64,000 nt of DNA from Adiantum capillus-veneris (taxonomy: Eukaryota > Streptophyta > Polypodiopsida > Polypodiales > Pteridaceae), in the NCBI GenBank assembly GCA_014529385.2, contig CM043959.1:7615026-7679025 (forward strand), written 5' to 3'. Positions within the stretch are counted from its first letter, which is position 1. Each line of letters starts with the position of its first letter. Positions 47,242 through 57,272 of this stretch are shown one piece after another. Position numbers and translations under genes: made by a program. The notes under the pieces were generated by a model. That model ran no database searches and had not been told where the DNA came from. It saw only the letters and a list, made by a program, of their open reading frames with translations.

Positions 47242-49303
47242 TCATTTGATTGATAAAACTGATGTGCTTTCTTCTGGGGTTGTTGGCATCAAGAACGTTT
47301 TCAACGTAGGCAGAAATTTCTTGGCAGGAGAATTTTGCACCGGTCTCTCTTTTTGAGACAAGATCTTTCTAGCTGGAGAAGACCTGGTGGTGCCTGCCAG
47401 CTGAGAGAGCAATTTTCTTTCCTCTGCATAAATGCATGCACAACTTGAATTAATATTCAATCTTTGAATGATTGAAGTAAAATATTTGGCAGCCCATTAA
47501 TTACCTCGCCGTATCTCAAGTTCCTGTTGTAGTTCTTCCTTCCACAGCCTTTGTCGCTCGAATGAGTTAAGAGAGCTGTCCAAGCATGGCATAGTTGCAA
47601 TTTTGTAGTTTTCAAGACAATAAAGCTTACATGGAATTTTAACTCATACCTTGGACTACGCAAGGGCTGTTGAGTTTCTAGCAGCAACCTTTTCAGTTCA
47701 TTCAGCCTTGGGGATTCCGAACTCACAGTTGCCTCACTTTCGCGGCTGCAAGCTATGGATAGTGCACTGCGGCAACTCTTTTTGCTTGACGACCGACTAC
47801 TACTTGGAGCAGCCAATAGGGACTCTGACACAAACTTTGTACTATCAGCAATGAGATCTGCCTTTTCCTGCATAATGATATCTCCTCTTTTCTCAGTATG
47901 CCTTCCTCCAACATTCCAAAAGCTCTTAAACTCCACATATAGGGGTGTTTGCAGCCTCTTTAACTCCAAGGCCTGCAAAATTACAACCCAGTCCTACTTT
48001 AATATGTAGGTACACTTTGATACAGAACTGGAACATTGATTATGATCACTCAAAAATAACATGAATGCCAATTGCAAATGCTTTTGGTCCATACAGGCTG
48101 GAAAACACTTAATACCTTCTCATGTAAAAAGGCCTTTATCTTTGATTCTGTAACTTCATCATCGTCACCATCATTTTCTGCAGGAATGCACTGAAATGAA
48201 AAATCAGCATCTTTTCTATAAGAATCTGATAATATGGTAGGAACCAGGATGTTTTCATCCCTCCTGTTTTCCTTAAGTTCTGGGCTGGAAAGGTTGCACC
48301 ATCCATCATCCACATCAGGGAACTCATGCATAGGGATGGAACTGGAGGGTTCTGACACGGGGTTGTAGATAGATTGGCATTCCCATCCAGAGACCTTGGA
48401 GGGTCCATGACATGCTGACTTGAAGCTCTAGAAACACAATCGTTTTAAATCATGGGCAGACCAACCCAGTGAAGCAATCATCCGCATAAAAAATTGTAAC
48501 AACTTGGTTACCTTTTCCACATAGCTATCACAATCTAAATTTGCAAAGCAATTCAAGTCCAAATCACAAGACTCCTGAGAGAAGTCTCCTTTGACTGACC
48601 GGAACTCCAATGAGTTGAACTGGTCCATGGAAGACTTTCGAGAAACCAATTGAGATCGCTTTATGCCCGACTTCTCCTCCACAGGATTTTGTGACCTGTT
48701 TTATTACTGAGATGCTAAAATCAGAAGCTACAAAGATTTCAATGAAGTCAGCCAATCCAAATTTACTGGGCAAAGCAGAAACTTACAAAGGTCTCTTTTT
48801 GCAGTTCTGAAAGATTTGAGAATGATCTGTCCCTTGAGTATCCTGTTCACACCAAGCCATGAACATTGTTTTGGGTACCTGTGTTCATGAACACATGAGC
48901 AAAGAGAAAGCAAAGCGTTCATCATGAAGTACCTGGCTTGGCCTAGATGCATTGTCCGTTCTGATGAAAGCATGCTGCATATAGAACAGTCAACCCATGG
49001 GTATCGTTCATTTTAGAATCAAACATCTGCACAATGAACTTTTTACCTCAAGAAGTTCTGACGCTGTGGACCGAAGATGTGGCTCCCTGTATGAAGCAAT
49101 TAATGTCAACAAACAAGCCAGAAACTTTTTTGTCTAAATCTTATCATCTCAAACATAGATTGTAAGCACAGAAGGTGTCCTCAAAAGTTGGCTGGGACTT
49201 ACTTCCGTAAGCATTTGCGAAGAAAATCTTGCGCTTCACGAGAAAGATGCTCTGGAATCGGTGGATGGGATTTTGTGGTTCCAATATGAAAGAGTGCAGC
49301 CAC
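47242..49303 (-). CDS. NPK1: NPK1/ANP-type MAP kinase kinase kinase, nine 3' exons (448 codons)
   Basis: Exons 49303-49203, 49086-49047, 48974-48933, 48878-48787, 48695-48512, 48427-48116, 47972-47650, 47575-47505 and 47423-47242 have GT-AG borders and join in one frame to a TGA. The first reads [20 protein letters not shown] and [13 protein letters not shown], then [16 protein letters not shown]. This is the end (subdomains X-XI) of the protein kinase domain of plant ANP/NPK1 enzymes. Downstream the signature [20 protein letters not shown] and [11 protein letters not shown], and later [17 protein letters not shown], match the conserved C-terminal regulatory region. Known role of the family: MAP3K of the NACK-PQR cascade controlling phragmoplast expansion in cytokinesis, and stress signalling. 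In tobacco NPK1 the kinesin NACK1 binds the C-terminal part. The ATP-binding and catalytic-loop exons are not in the window. No lesion is seen in the exons present. Confidence 0.92.
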
Positions 49304-49984
49304 CTGCTTGCCCATTGCAACAATAAATTACTACAGCATGAGGATTTGCATGCATGCAACTGCCGTCTCATGAGACAGCCAGGATGATAAGAGCAGGTCC
49401 TGAATCATTTTGATGTTAAGAGATACAGCCAAGTCTTGCCCAAACACAAGGCAAATCAGAAACAGCCAAACAAGGGGAAGACGACTAAAACTCAAGGGCT
49501 TGAAAAGCAATAGCCAAACAAGGCAGCAGATAAACAGAAGACAACAGCCAGACAAGCCAATCACAAGGGATGTGGCATACGCATGGATGGGAGACGCTCA
49601 ATCGAGGGTCGGGGACCCTGGGATATTCCCCCTGCATCTGGTAACGTGGCCGTTTGCAGAATTTTTCAATTATTTTGCCCCTTCTACAGTTTTTGGCTCC
49701 TTGGGGCTCAAATGAATTCCACACATTCTCAACATAAGGCAGGTCCTTCCTCCCATTGTCTCACTGAACCGTGTGTGTGTTTTAAGTGTTAATCCCCGTC
49801 GCAGGTTTCCTTTGCAAGTTCTCTCTGTGTGTCTAAAGTAAAGAATTTCGGGTGAAAGCCAGAGCCTACCACCCCACGCACCGGTTTCAAGGTTCCGTTG
49901 CCGGGACATAAATCACTTTTTCCTCAAGAAGTCAGCCTCGGTTGTTTTGGGTAAAGACACAGTACAGAAACGCGGGATTACACT
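49304..49984. other. Intron of the kinase gene and left flank of gypsy-1
   Basis: Immediately upstream of the first visible kinase exon there is no further kinase exon. From about 49570 the sequence reads into a leader that precedes the gypsy-1 gag start at 49985. The left LTR boundary of gypsy-1 could not be identified. Confidence 0.4.
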
Positions 49985-51929
49985 ATGGCCAACAAAAAGG
50001 AAGGGCATTATGGAAGAGGGTTCCTCTTCGAAGGACAAAGAGGAAATTCCTATGGTGTTCGAGATTGGCGAGTTCACGGCCACGACTGTCTGTACCTCTT
50101 TTTGATGTGAATGTTCCTCCAGTACAAGGCTTTATGACTGGGCAACTTGAGGATGTTGCGTTCAGGACTCAGTTAGTTGCCACGGTGAATGTGTTTTCAC
50201 AACTGGTGCAAAACCCAAGGTTTATGGAGTTCTTGCAAGCGCCACCAGTGCCACAGCAAAATAGGCAACCTGCACCGCGACCAGAGCTTGTTGAAGCAAG
50301 CCCAAGTACTCCATGCGCCCCAACAGGATAGGGAGCACTCGAATGTTGCGGAGTCGGGGGCTCCAAAGCAGGTTCCTCCCGCCCTTGAACAGGTGGTTAG
50401 AACGCCTATTTTACAGGCTATGCCAGTTCAACCCACCACCTTTCAGAGCCCGCATACTGTCTTTAATGGACAGGGAACTGGTTACCAGGCGATACATCCA
50501 GTTTTTCCACCACCTACGATACATCTTGGGTATTTCGGGGGTGGATCTGTGTTCCAGATATGGCTGGTTATGTGCTTGGAAGCAAGCCGTACATGCCAGG
50601 AACAGTGTTTGGGGGTATGCAAGGCATGATGCCAAACCCCATGTATGGTAGCATCGGCATGCAGCAAGGCTTTCAGAGCAACACGGGCCAGTTTGGGGTG
50701 CCACAGGGTCATTTTGGCATGGCTGGTTTATCTGGACAGCAGCCAGATATGGCACCTATGACGCAAAATGTCAATGGCCAAGACGCGCCGATGATTCCTA
50801 CTACAGAGCCCATGTTGCAGACAATTCCCTATGACAATTTGGGGGCACTGGAAAAGCTGAAAGCTTAAAAAGAAGGTGGTGCAGCTATAAAGTTTAGCAC
50901 TTTCAGCGGCTTCGAGGATAAGGCAAAGGCTCTTACTTTCCTCCAGCAATTTGATATAGCTTATGCAGGAGGGAATTTTATAGGTCAGGAAAGCTGCCAC
51001 TTTCTTGAAAGACAATGCACTTACATGGTGGACGACATTGTTAATGCAAGGACAAGCATCCGCCACTTGGGTCTACTTCAAACAAATGTTTGCATCTACT
51101 TGGCTGTCAAATGAATTTGCAGCCGACGTCACGACAGATTGGCACAAACTCACTGCGGCTACTTGCAAGAGCCTACAGCAGTACGATTGGAGGTTTTGTA
51201 AAGCATTACCCTCAGTAACCTCCTACAAATTTGTGACATTGACAGAGCAAATAGAGAAGTATTGTTGTGGGTTGCCTAAAGGGCTTTGGGACTATTGTAC
51301 CAAGAACAGAGTGGCTACCCTCACCCAACTCATGGAAGTTGCTTACACTGGTCTTGCCTTGTTGAAAGGTGAGGACAGTGGGTTTCCGAGCAACGAAAAA
51401 GGAGGGCAGCAAAAGAAAAATTCAGCGAAGAAGCCCCTTGTGAAAATCGCTCCTGAAGCGTCACAGGGGTCAGAAAAGGCTAATAAGGATAAGGACTCAG
51501 CCAGGACTTCTGGAGCGCAGGCAAAGAAACAGAAAGGAAGCCTTTTGTGTGTAAGTCGCTCGAGGAAAAGAAGGTCTTAATGGCTGAAAACAAATGCTTT
51601 ATATGCGAGCAGCCTGGTCACTTTGCTACCAATTGTCCACAAAGGAAAAGACCAGCTGACTTGAATGATAAAGCGGACCAGAAACGCAAGAAGCCTAAAC
51701 CCACGGCAGGTTTGGTGCCAGATATGGTGGGTGACAGGCCCAATACAGATGCCAACGAGTTATACAAAGCATGGGGTAAAGTTAGAGATCAGACGGCACT
51801 CATCTTCTTTGATCCAAGTGCCAAAGCAAACTTCATCTCACCAGAGTTAGCTATGAAGCTGGGTATCAGAGCTGAAGAGATGGGGTACACGGTAGAGGCA
51901 GGGTTGACATGTTCTGGCCACTCAGAGTG
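49985..51929 (+). pseudogene. Gypsy-1: Ty3/gypsy gag and start of protease, interrupted
   Basis: Gag begins MANKKEGHYGRGFLFEGQ at 49985 and runs through at least four frame changes. Recognisable parts are a Gln/Pro/Gly/Met-rich N-terminal region (50313-50868), then the retrotransposon gag domain (KFSTFSGFEDKAKALTFLQQ, ALTWWTTLLMQG, 50880-51330), and a Lys-rich linker. A CCHC zinc knuckle CFICEQPGHFATNC lies at about 51597, and the protease start LIFFDPSAKANFISPELA at about 51799, where the D-T-G-A motif reads D-P-S-A. The frame ends at 51929, where the LTR of gypsy-2 begins. Gag packages the RNA into virus-like particles; this copy is dead. Confidence 0.85.
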
Positions 51930-52394
51930 TGTTACTTGTCACAAAGTGATGACGTGGCTGCCTGAAACCCTAATTCTGTTGAAACCGTAACCCTAAAATC
52001 AAAAACCCTAATTCTGCTCTAACCCTAATCTTAACCCTACCCCTGATTTGTTGACGTGGCGAGCTAACACGAGGCTTGCTATACAGACACGAGGCTTGCT
52101 GTACGGACACCAACGTAATTTACGAAAAGCTGGGCAGATTTTGGCTTTAGCTTTTACTCAACGCAAGAGATGAGAGAGAGAGAAGCTTTTGCTTTTATAT
52201 AAGCATAGAAGAATGAGAGAGAAAAAGCTTCTGCTTTATTTTAAAAGCTTTTGATTGGACAGATTTTTGGAACTTGCTTTAATTATAAGCAAGCAAGAGA
52301 AAGAGCCTTTGCTTTATTTACGGGCTTTTGATTTTCAGCTTTTAGGGCTCTGCTTTTGGCATCCCTTGTAACTTTAAATCTGTGAGCAGGCCTC
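51930..52394 (+). repeat. Gypsy-2 5' LTR, left part (U3 with TATA box)
   Basis: TG start at 51930. It contains two AAACCCTAA telo-boxes (51977-52010) and a TATATAAG at about 52197. Degenerate repeats of about 60-70 bp built on AGCTTTTGCTTT occur from 52180 to 52370. The LTR continues at 54665. Confidence 0.8.
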
Positions 52395-52499
52395 TGTAAC
52401 AAACTGCTGACGTGTCGACCTACTAAAGAACGGAGCTACCGGCCGAGGGGCCTAAACCCTAAGAAGAACAAGTAACAGAAGAAGTGTCACAAAGTGATG

Positions 52500-52660
52500 A
52501 CGTGGTTGCCCGAGAGCAGAAACGCTAACCCTAATTTCTGCCAAAAACCCTAACTGCTGAAACCCTAATTCTGAAAACCCTAACCCTAAAACCTGCAAAC
52601 CCTAAAACCCTAAAACTTGCAAACCCTAATTCTGCAAAAACCCTAACCCTAACCCTAAGG
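52500..52660 (+). promoter_or_regulatory. Telo-box cluster in LTR
   Basis: About seven AAACCCTAA motifs plus CCCTAA repeats in about 160 bp, in the promoter part of the nested element's left LTR. The right LTR has about six more at 54088-54240. AAACCCTAA is the plant telo-box, recognised by TRB-type Myb proteins and enriched near some promoters. Confidence 0.7.
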
Positions 52661-54087
52661 GCAGCAAGGAGATTTCCAAAAATTGCGCTGTCTGATGATG
52701 TGGCAGGCTGTACGGATTTCTATGATTTACGCCGGCAAATTTTTGGCTTTGCTTTTGGACCATAAGCTTTTGAGTTTTAAAGGCTTCTTACTGTAACTGC
52801 TTTTCAGGCTAAGGGCCTTTAAATATGAGGCTAGGGCTCATTCTCTCGCATGCTTCCTCGCAAAGGTGCAGAGTTTGAGTATCGGCTTGTACTGTGTTGA
52901 TGCAATATAAAGAAATACTGAAAGGGGCGCCAAGGTTTGGGGCCAATACTCTCAGGGGTGGAATTCCGCCACTCAGTGTCTCGTGTTGTCTCTCTCTCTC
53001 TTTCAATTCAGTTGCTATTTGAAGTGCTTAAAGTTGTTCAGTCGTTCTTTTCTATTGGCACGTAGTGCCCGCCTTGTGACAGTGGTGCAAGTTTCAGGAT
53101 GGAAAGTCAATCAACTTTTCGAGCTCGACTAATGTCGAGATTGCTTTTTAAAGTTTGAAATCTGTTTGAGAACTTGTTTGGTGATCCTGTTTGGAATTTG
53201 TTTTAAAATGGATGGTATCTGTTTTGAACCTGTCTTGGTGCCGATTTGAATTGTTTTGACTCTGGTTTGGTACTGGTTTCAATGATTGGTGATTTTACTC
53301 CCGAGTGGAGTAGCGAGAAATTATGTTTGAGAATGTACGAGGGGAGTATTGTTGTTGTGACTCCTGGCCCGGACCTGGATGGTTATGCGGGAGGAGTATT
53401 AAGAAGTCTGAGTAGTAGTTGCTCTCAACACCTCCAAACGACGCAAGCTGCGTCTAGGGGACCTTTGGTTGTAAAAGGCCTCTATATCTCCCGGCTTCGA
53501 CCTTTTTAGGTTATGCGGGAGGAGTGATGAGGGAGTCGTTGAATATCTCCTTGGCCCGAACCTTGTTAGGTTATGCGGGAGGAGTATTCATCGGCGACTT
53601 TATGTTTCTATGTCTTGTAACATGCATATGTGAGCATTTGTGTTGCATTGTGATGTGCCAATTACTGAATATTCCTAGTTGGATGAGATTGCTTGGGTAT
53701 GTAATTTTAGTGCATCAAGACACGCGTGGAAGATCAGTACGGTCTAGGTGTGATGGCTAATTTTACTGCGCCGGAATATCAAGAGTTCCGATCTGGACGA
53801 AAGGAGAAGCTAACTCCTTGATCAAAAGAGCCGAAAGGAAAAGCTAACTCCTTAACAAAAACAGCAAACTGATTGTCCCTCGGAATGTCCCCCGAAAATT
53901 TTTGAGCTAACTTGAGTTGTTGTTGTAATCGAGGACGATTACTCTCTTTCAAGAAGGGGAGATGTTACAAACTGCTGACATGTCGACCTACTAAGGAACG
54001 GAGCAACCGGCCGAGGGGCCTAAACCCTAAGAAGAACAAGTAACAAAAGAAGTGTCACAAAGTGATGACGTGGTTGCCCGAGAGCAG

Positions 54088-54240
54088 AAACCCTAACCCT
54101 AATTTCTATCAGAAACCCTAATTGCTGAAAACCTAATTCTAGAAACCCTAACCCTAAAAACCTGCAAACCCTAATTCTCGAAACCCTAACCTTCAAACTT
54201 GCAAACCCTAATTCTGCAAAAACCTTAACCCTAACCCTAA
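54088..54240 (+). promoter_or_regulatory. Telo-box cluster in LTR (second copy)
   Basis: About six AAACCCTAA motifs at the same LTR position as at 52500-52660, differing by several substitutions. Both clusters end with ACCCTAACCCTAAGGG. Confidence 0.7.
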
Positions 54241-54664
54241 GGGCAGCAAGGAGATTTCCGAAAAATGCACTGGCTGATAACGTGGCAGATTGTATGGATT
54301 TCCGTGATTTACGCTGGCAGCTTTTTGGCTTTGCTTTAGCACCAGAAGCTTTTGAGTTTTAAAGGCCTTTACTGTGACTGCTTTTCAGGCCAAGGGCCTT
54401 TAAATATGAGGCTAGGGCTTATTCTCTTGCATGCTTCCTGGCGAAGGTGCAGAGTCTGAGTACCGGCTTGTACTGTGTTGATGCAATATAAAGAAATACC
54501 GAAAGCAGCGCCAAGGTTTGGGGCCAATACTCTCAGGGGTGGAATTCCGCCACTCCGTGTCTCGTATTTTCTCTCTCTTTCAGTTCAATTGCTATTTGAA
54601 GAGCTTAAAGTTGTTCAGTCTGTTCTTTTCTATTGGCACGTGGTGCCCGCCTTGTGACAGCCTC

Positions 54665-54914
54665 TCACAACTCAGAGCATCTAGACGCAGAGTCTGAGTG
54701 TGAGTGTTTGCCCGCACTCTTGTACTTTGAACTCTGATTAATACGAAAAGAAATACCGAAAGGGGCGCCAGTCTTTGGGGCCAATATCTATAGGCACGGA
54801 ACTCCGCCGACGGGCCCGTGTCGTATAAATTGTGAACTGTTGTGAACTGTTTTGAAGTGGTTATTTGGTGCTGTCGCGGTAGATTCTTGACTTGGAGTGT
54901 CTAGGTCTATTACA
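54665..54914 (+). repeat. Gypsy-2 5' LTR, right part
   Basis: Continuation of the LTR after the nested element, from TCACAACTCAGAGC to ...GTCTATTACA. It holds a GGGGCGCCAG-TTTGGGGCCAATA block that is also present in the LTR of the nested element (near 52925 and 54505), confirming that the families are related. Confidence 0.8.
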
Positions 54915-54915
54915 G

Positions 54916-54927
54916 TGGTATCAGAGC
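54916..54927 (+). promoter_or_regulatory. Primer binding site of gypsy-2
   Basis: TGGTATCAGAGC, one base after the LTR end, is the standard plant site complementary to initiator tRNA-Met. Confidence 0.92.
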
Positions 54928-54986
54928 ACGGCCAATTTTTCTCTTCTATGGGAAATCCGATCCCAATTTTTTTTTTCGCAGCACCT

Positions 54987-56510
54987 ATGGCTTCAGGCAA
55001 CGATCAATCGACTCCCCTTGCATCCGAAGATGGAGGAAGGGATCACAATGAAGATTCAGGCAAGGAGTATGGCCCGCCTCGGCCTACTCAGGCGGAGCGT
55101 CAAGAGATGGAGCGCCAACAGTTGATCGGCGATGCAACAAAGATGATGCTTAATTTTGCCAAGGACCCGAAAATGGCAAAATATATGAGCAAGACCTCTT
55201 TCGAGGAGGTGCAGACGGAGTGGCGGCAGACCACAGTACCACCCAAGAAAGCTCCTACTTCCAGGATGTAAACAGAGAAGGAATTAGAAAGGTGGTTGAT
55301 GCACAAATTGCTCAGCTTTTTGACGCGCAAATCAAGGCTGAATGAAAAGCACGGCAAAAAGCAAAAGAAAGGTATTGACTTCCCGGGCTATTTGGGTCGT
55401 CATACAACATTTGAAAAGGCAAAGAAACAGAAGAAGCATGTTCAATTCGAAGGAGTACCCAGTTCTTCTTCTTCTTCTGACACTTCTTCTAGCTCATATG
55501 ATTCGAGCGAAGAAGATAGAAAAGGCAAAAAGCGAAGCAAGAAGCAACGCTTCGGAAAGGGCAAGAAAAAGGCAAAGAAGCCAAAATCTCGCCCGTGAGT
55601 GGCAGTTCTACAGAGGACTCGTCTACGGACAGTTCAGACTCTGATGAGAGCAACTTTTATGCAAAGAAGAAGAATATTTACAAAGCCAACCAGTATGACT
55701 TTCTCGAAGACAAAAGCAAGAAAGTCTGAGAGTTTAAGGAAGGTGGACAATCAATTAAATTTGACACAGTTTCTGGTTATAGAGATGCTTCGAATGCTTT
55801 GTCTTTTGTACAACAATTTGACATCGCTTTCGCGGGAGGGCATTACTCAAAGCACTCTAAGATTCGGAGAGTTGCCTCTTACTTTAAGGGGAATGCAAAA
55901 CTTGGTGGTCCACGCTTCTATTAAACAAGACTGTGCGAATTAAATGGCTGAAATCAAGAGGCTTTTTATTTCTTCTTGGCTGACTCGAGAGTAAAAACGC
56001 GATATACGAACAGCTCGGAACCATCTTCGGATGACCAAGAAGGATACAGTGGACGCTTATTCCGAGAGATTTTGGATCTCTTTTCTACCCGCCTCTTCAT
56101 TTAAGAAGATCTCGTTCAAGGAACAGATTGAGCGGTTTACCTTGGGTCTTCCTACAGAGATCCGAGATCACTGCTTGGAACAAAAGTCAGCTTCCATTCA
56201 GGAGTTGATGAGTCATGCGAAACGGGGTTTTGCCATTCACTCTAGCAGTCTGACCTACCCCACAGATGAGATCATGACACAAAGAGCCAAACAGACTTCG
56301 AAAAATGAAAGTAGAAAAAGAAAGAGCAACCCAGAACAGAAAGAAAAGGATGCACGACCCAAGCTTACTCCTCAAGAGAGGACTCTCTACATAAAGGGGG
56401 AAACTGGACATATCTCCGCGAAGTGCCCTAACAAGGCACCGAATGAACAGGATGAAGAAAGGCCAGAAAGTTCTAAAGCAACTGAGGGACGTGGTAGAAA
56501 AGGCAGATAA
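54987..56510 (+). pseudogene. Gypsy-2 gag, decayed
   Basis: Starts MASGNDQSTPLASEDGG at 54987. A stop after about 95 codons and at least three frame changes follow. The middle has a Lys-rich basic region and a striking SSSSSSDTSSSSYDSSEEDRK tract (about 55461-55520). Then come the gag-domain signature FVQQFDIAFAGGHYS (about 55805), an E-x-F-W-I-SFLP segment and FTLGLPTEIRDHCLE (56031 on). The zinc knuckle is damaged: LYIKGETGHISAKC retains only the last half of the CCHC. Related to gypsy-1 gag (shared QQFDIA-AGG motif). Confidence 0.8.
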
Positions 56511-56599
56511 CAAGCAAAATTGGTACCACATTGCGTGGCACCCAAACCGAATCAAATGAATGAAAGTACAAACTTTGCCACTTTTCGGGCAAAGGGAAA

Positions 56600-57010
56600 G
56601 ATCAGGAAGCTCTTTTGAGGAAGCCAAGGCCAACTTCTTGAATTGGCGGCTCAATTTGGAATTACGCCTCACAGGCTGAGGCCACAGGCGGAGGTAGTTC
56701 GAGCGGCACCCAGACGGGATGTTGCCATTACACCGAGCATTGGCAAACTTCATTTGCAATGACAGGGGTGTTTAGGACACACGGAGTTTTACATAATTGC
56801 CTTGGAAGGTTGTGACGTCCTACTCAAAATCCCTCGGTACCACAAGAACAATGCCGTGGTTGACTACCGAGCCGAGAATGCGACTTGGATAAATGAAGGG
56901 CTCAGAGATTGTACTTGATGAACTTCAATTTCTTTACTCGCTTTTTTTTTGGAGAGAACTAACGATGGATGAAGGTCGAATATGTTTTGACCTGAACAAA
57001 AGAACGCCAA
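56600..57010 (+). pseudogene. Gypsy-2 protease region, decayed
   Basis: In broken frames: LAAQFGITPHRLRPQAEVV, then HTEFYIIALEGCDVLLKIP followed by NAVVDYRAENATW. This is the usual sequence of a gypsy retropepsin's C-terminal half (F-x-V-L-L-x-G-C-D-x-x-L-G-x-x-W). The active-site triad is not intact. The frame leads into the target duplication GGTTT of the nested copia derivative. Confidence 0.65.
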
Positions 57011-57272
57011 GGTTTTGAAGGAACTGTGCAGGAGAGAAGAGGAAGGAGAAGAGCACACGACACACAGATATGGGTGGGGAGACTCAATCAGTGAGCAGCC
57101 CCCTATACACTTATGCTATGTATAAGGTATACAAGTCAGTGGGCGCCCAGACTCTGGGCGGCCGGACAAGGCACAGGCGCCTATACCCCAACAACCTCCC
57201 AGTTAAAGGCGACTGTGCCTTTAAGCAAGGGAACCTAGTCTAAAGACTACAAAAGGCGAGAGAAAATCGCTC

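Larger units (their letters stand above)
52395..54659 (+). mobile_element. Non-autonomous LTR element (2265 bp) nested in the gypsy-2 LTR
   Basis: LTRs at 52395-53081 (687 bp, TGTAACAAAC...TTGTGACA) and 53963-54659 (697 bp, TGTTACAAAC...TTGTGACA) flank only 881 bp. The target duplication GCCTC is exact (52390-52394 and 54660-54664). A purine run AAGAAGGGGAGA (53951-53962) precedes the right LTR. A TGGTGCAAG just after the left LTR may be the primer site. The internal part has no gag or pol. It contains three copies of GGTTATGCGGGAGGAGT (about 53383, 53512 and 53569). The LTRs are clearly related to the gypsy-2 LTR, so it probably depends on that family for its enzymes. Confidence 0.85.

Noticed and set aside
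49331-49564. Hydrophobic minus-strand ORF as an upstream kinase exon or membrane protein
   Set aside because: It is not in the kinase frame, lacks kinase motifs and lies in intron or retroelement leader sequence.
52500-54240. Internal telomere array or chromosome end
   Set aside because: AAACCCTAA words are irregularly spaced, alternate with CTGCA-type words and occur at the same place in two LTRs. They belong to the retroelement.
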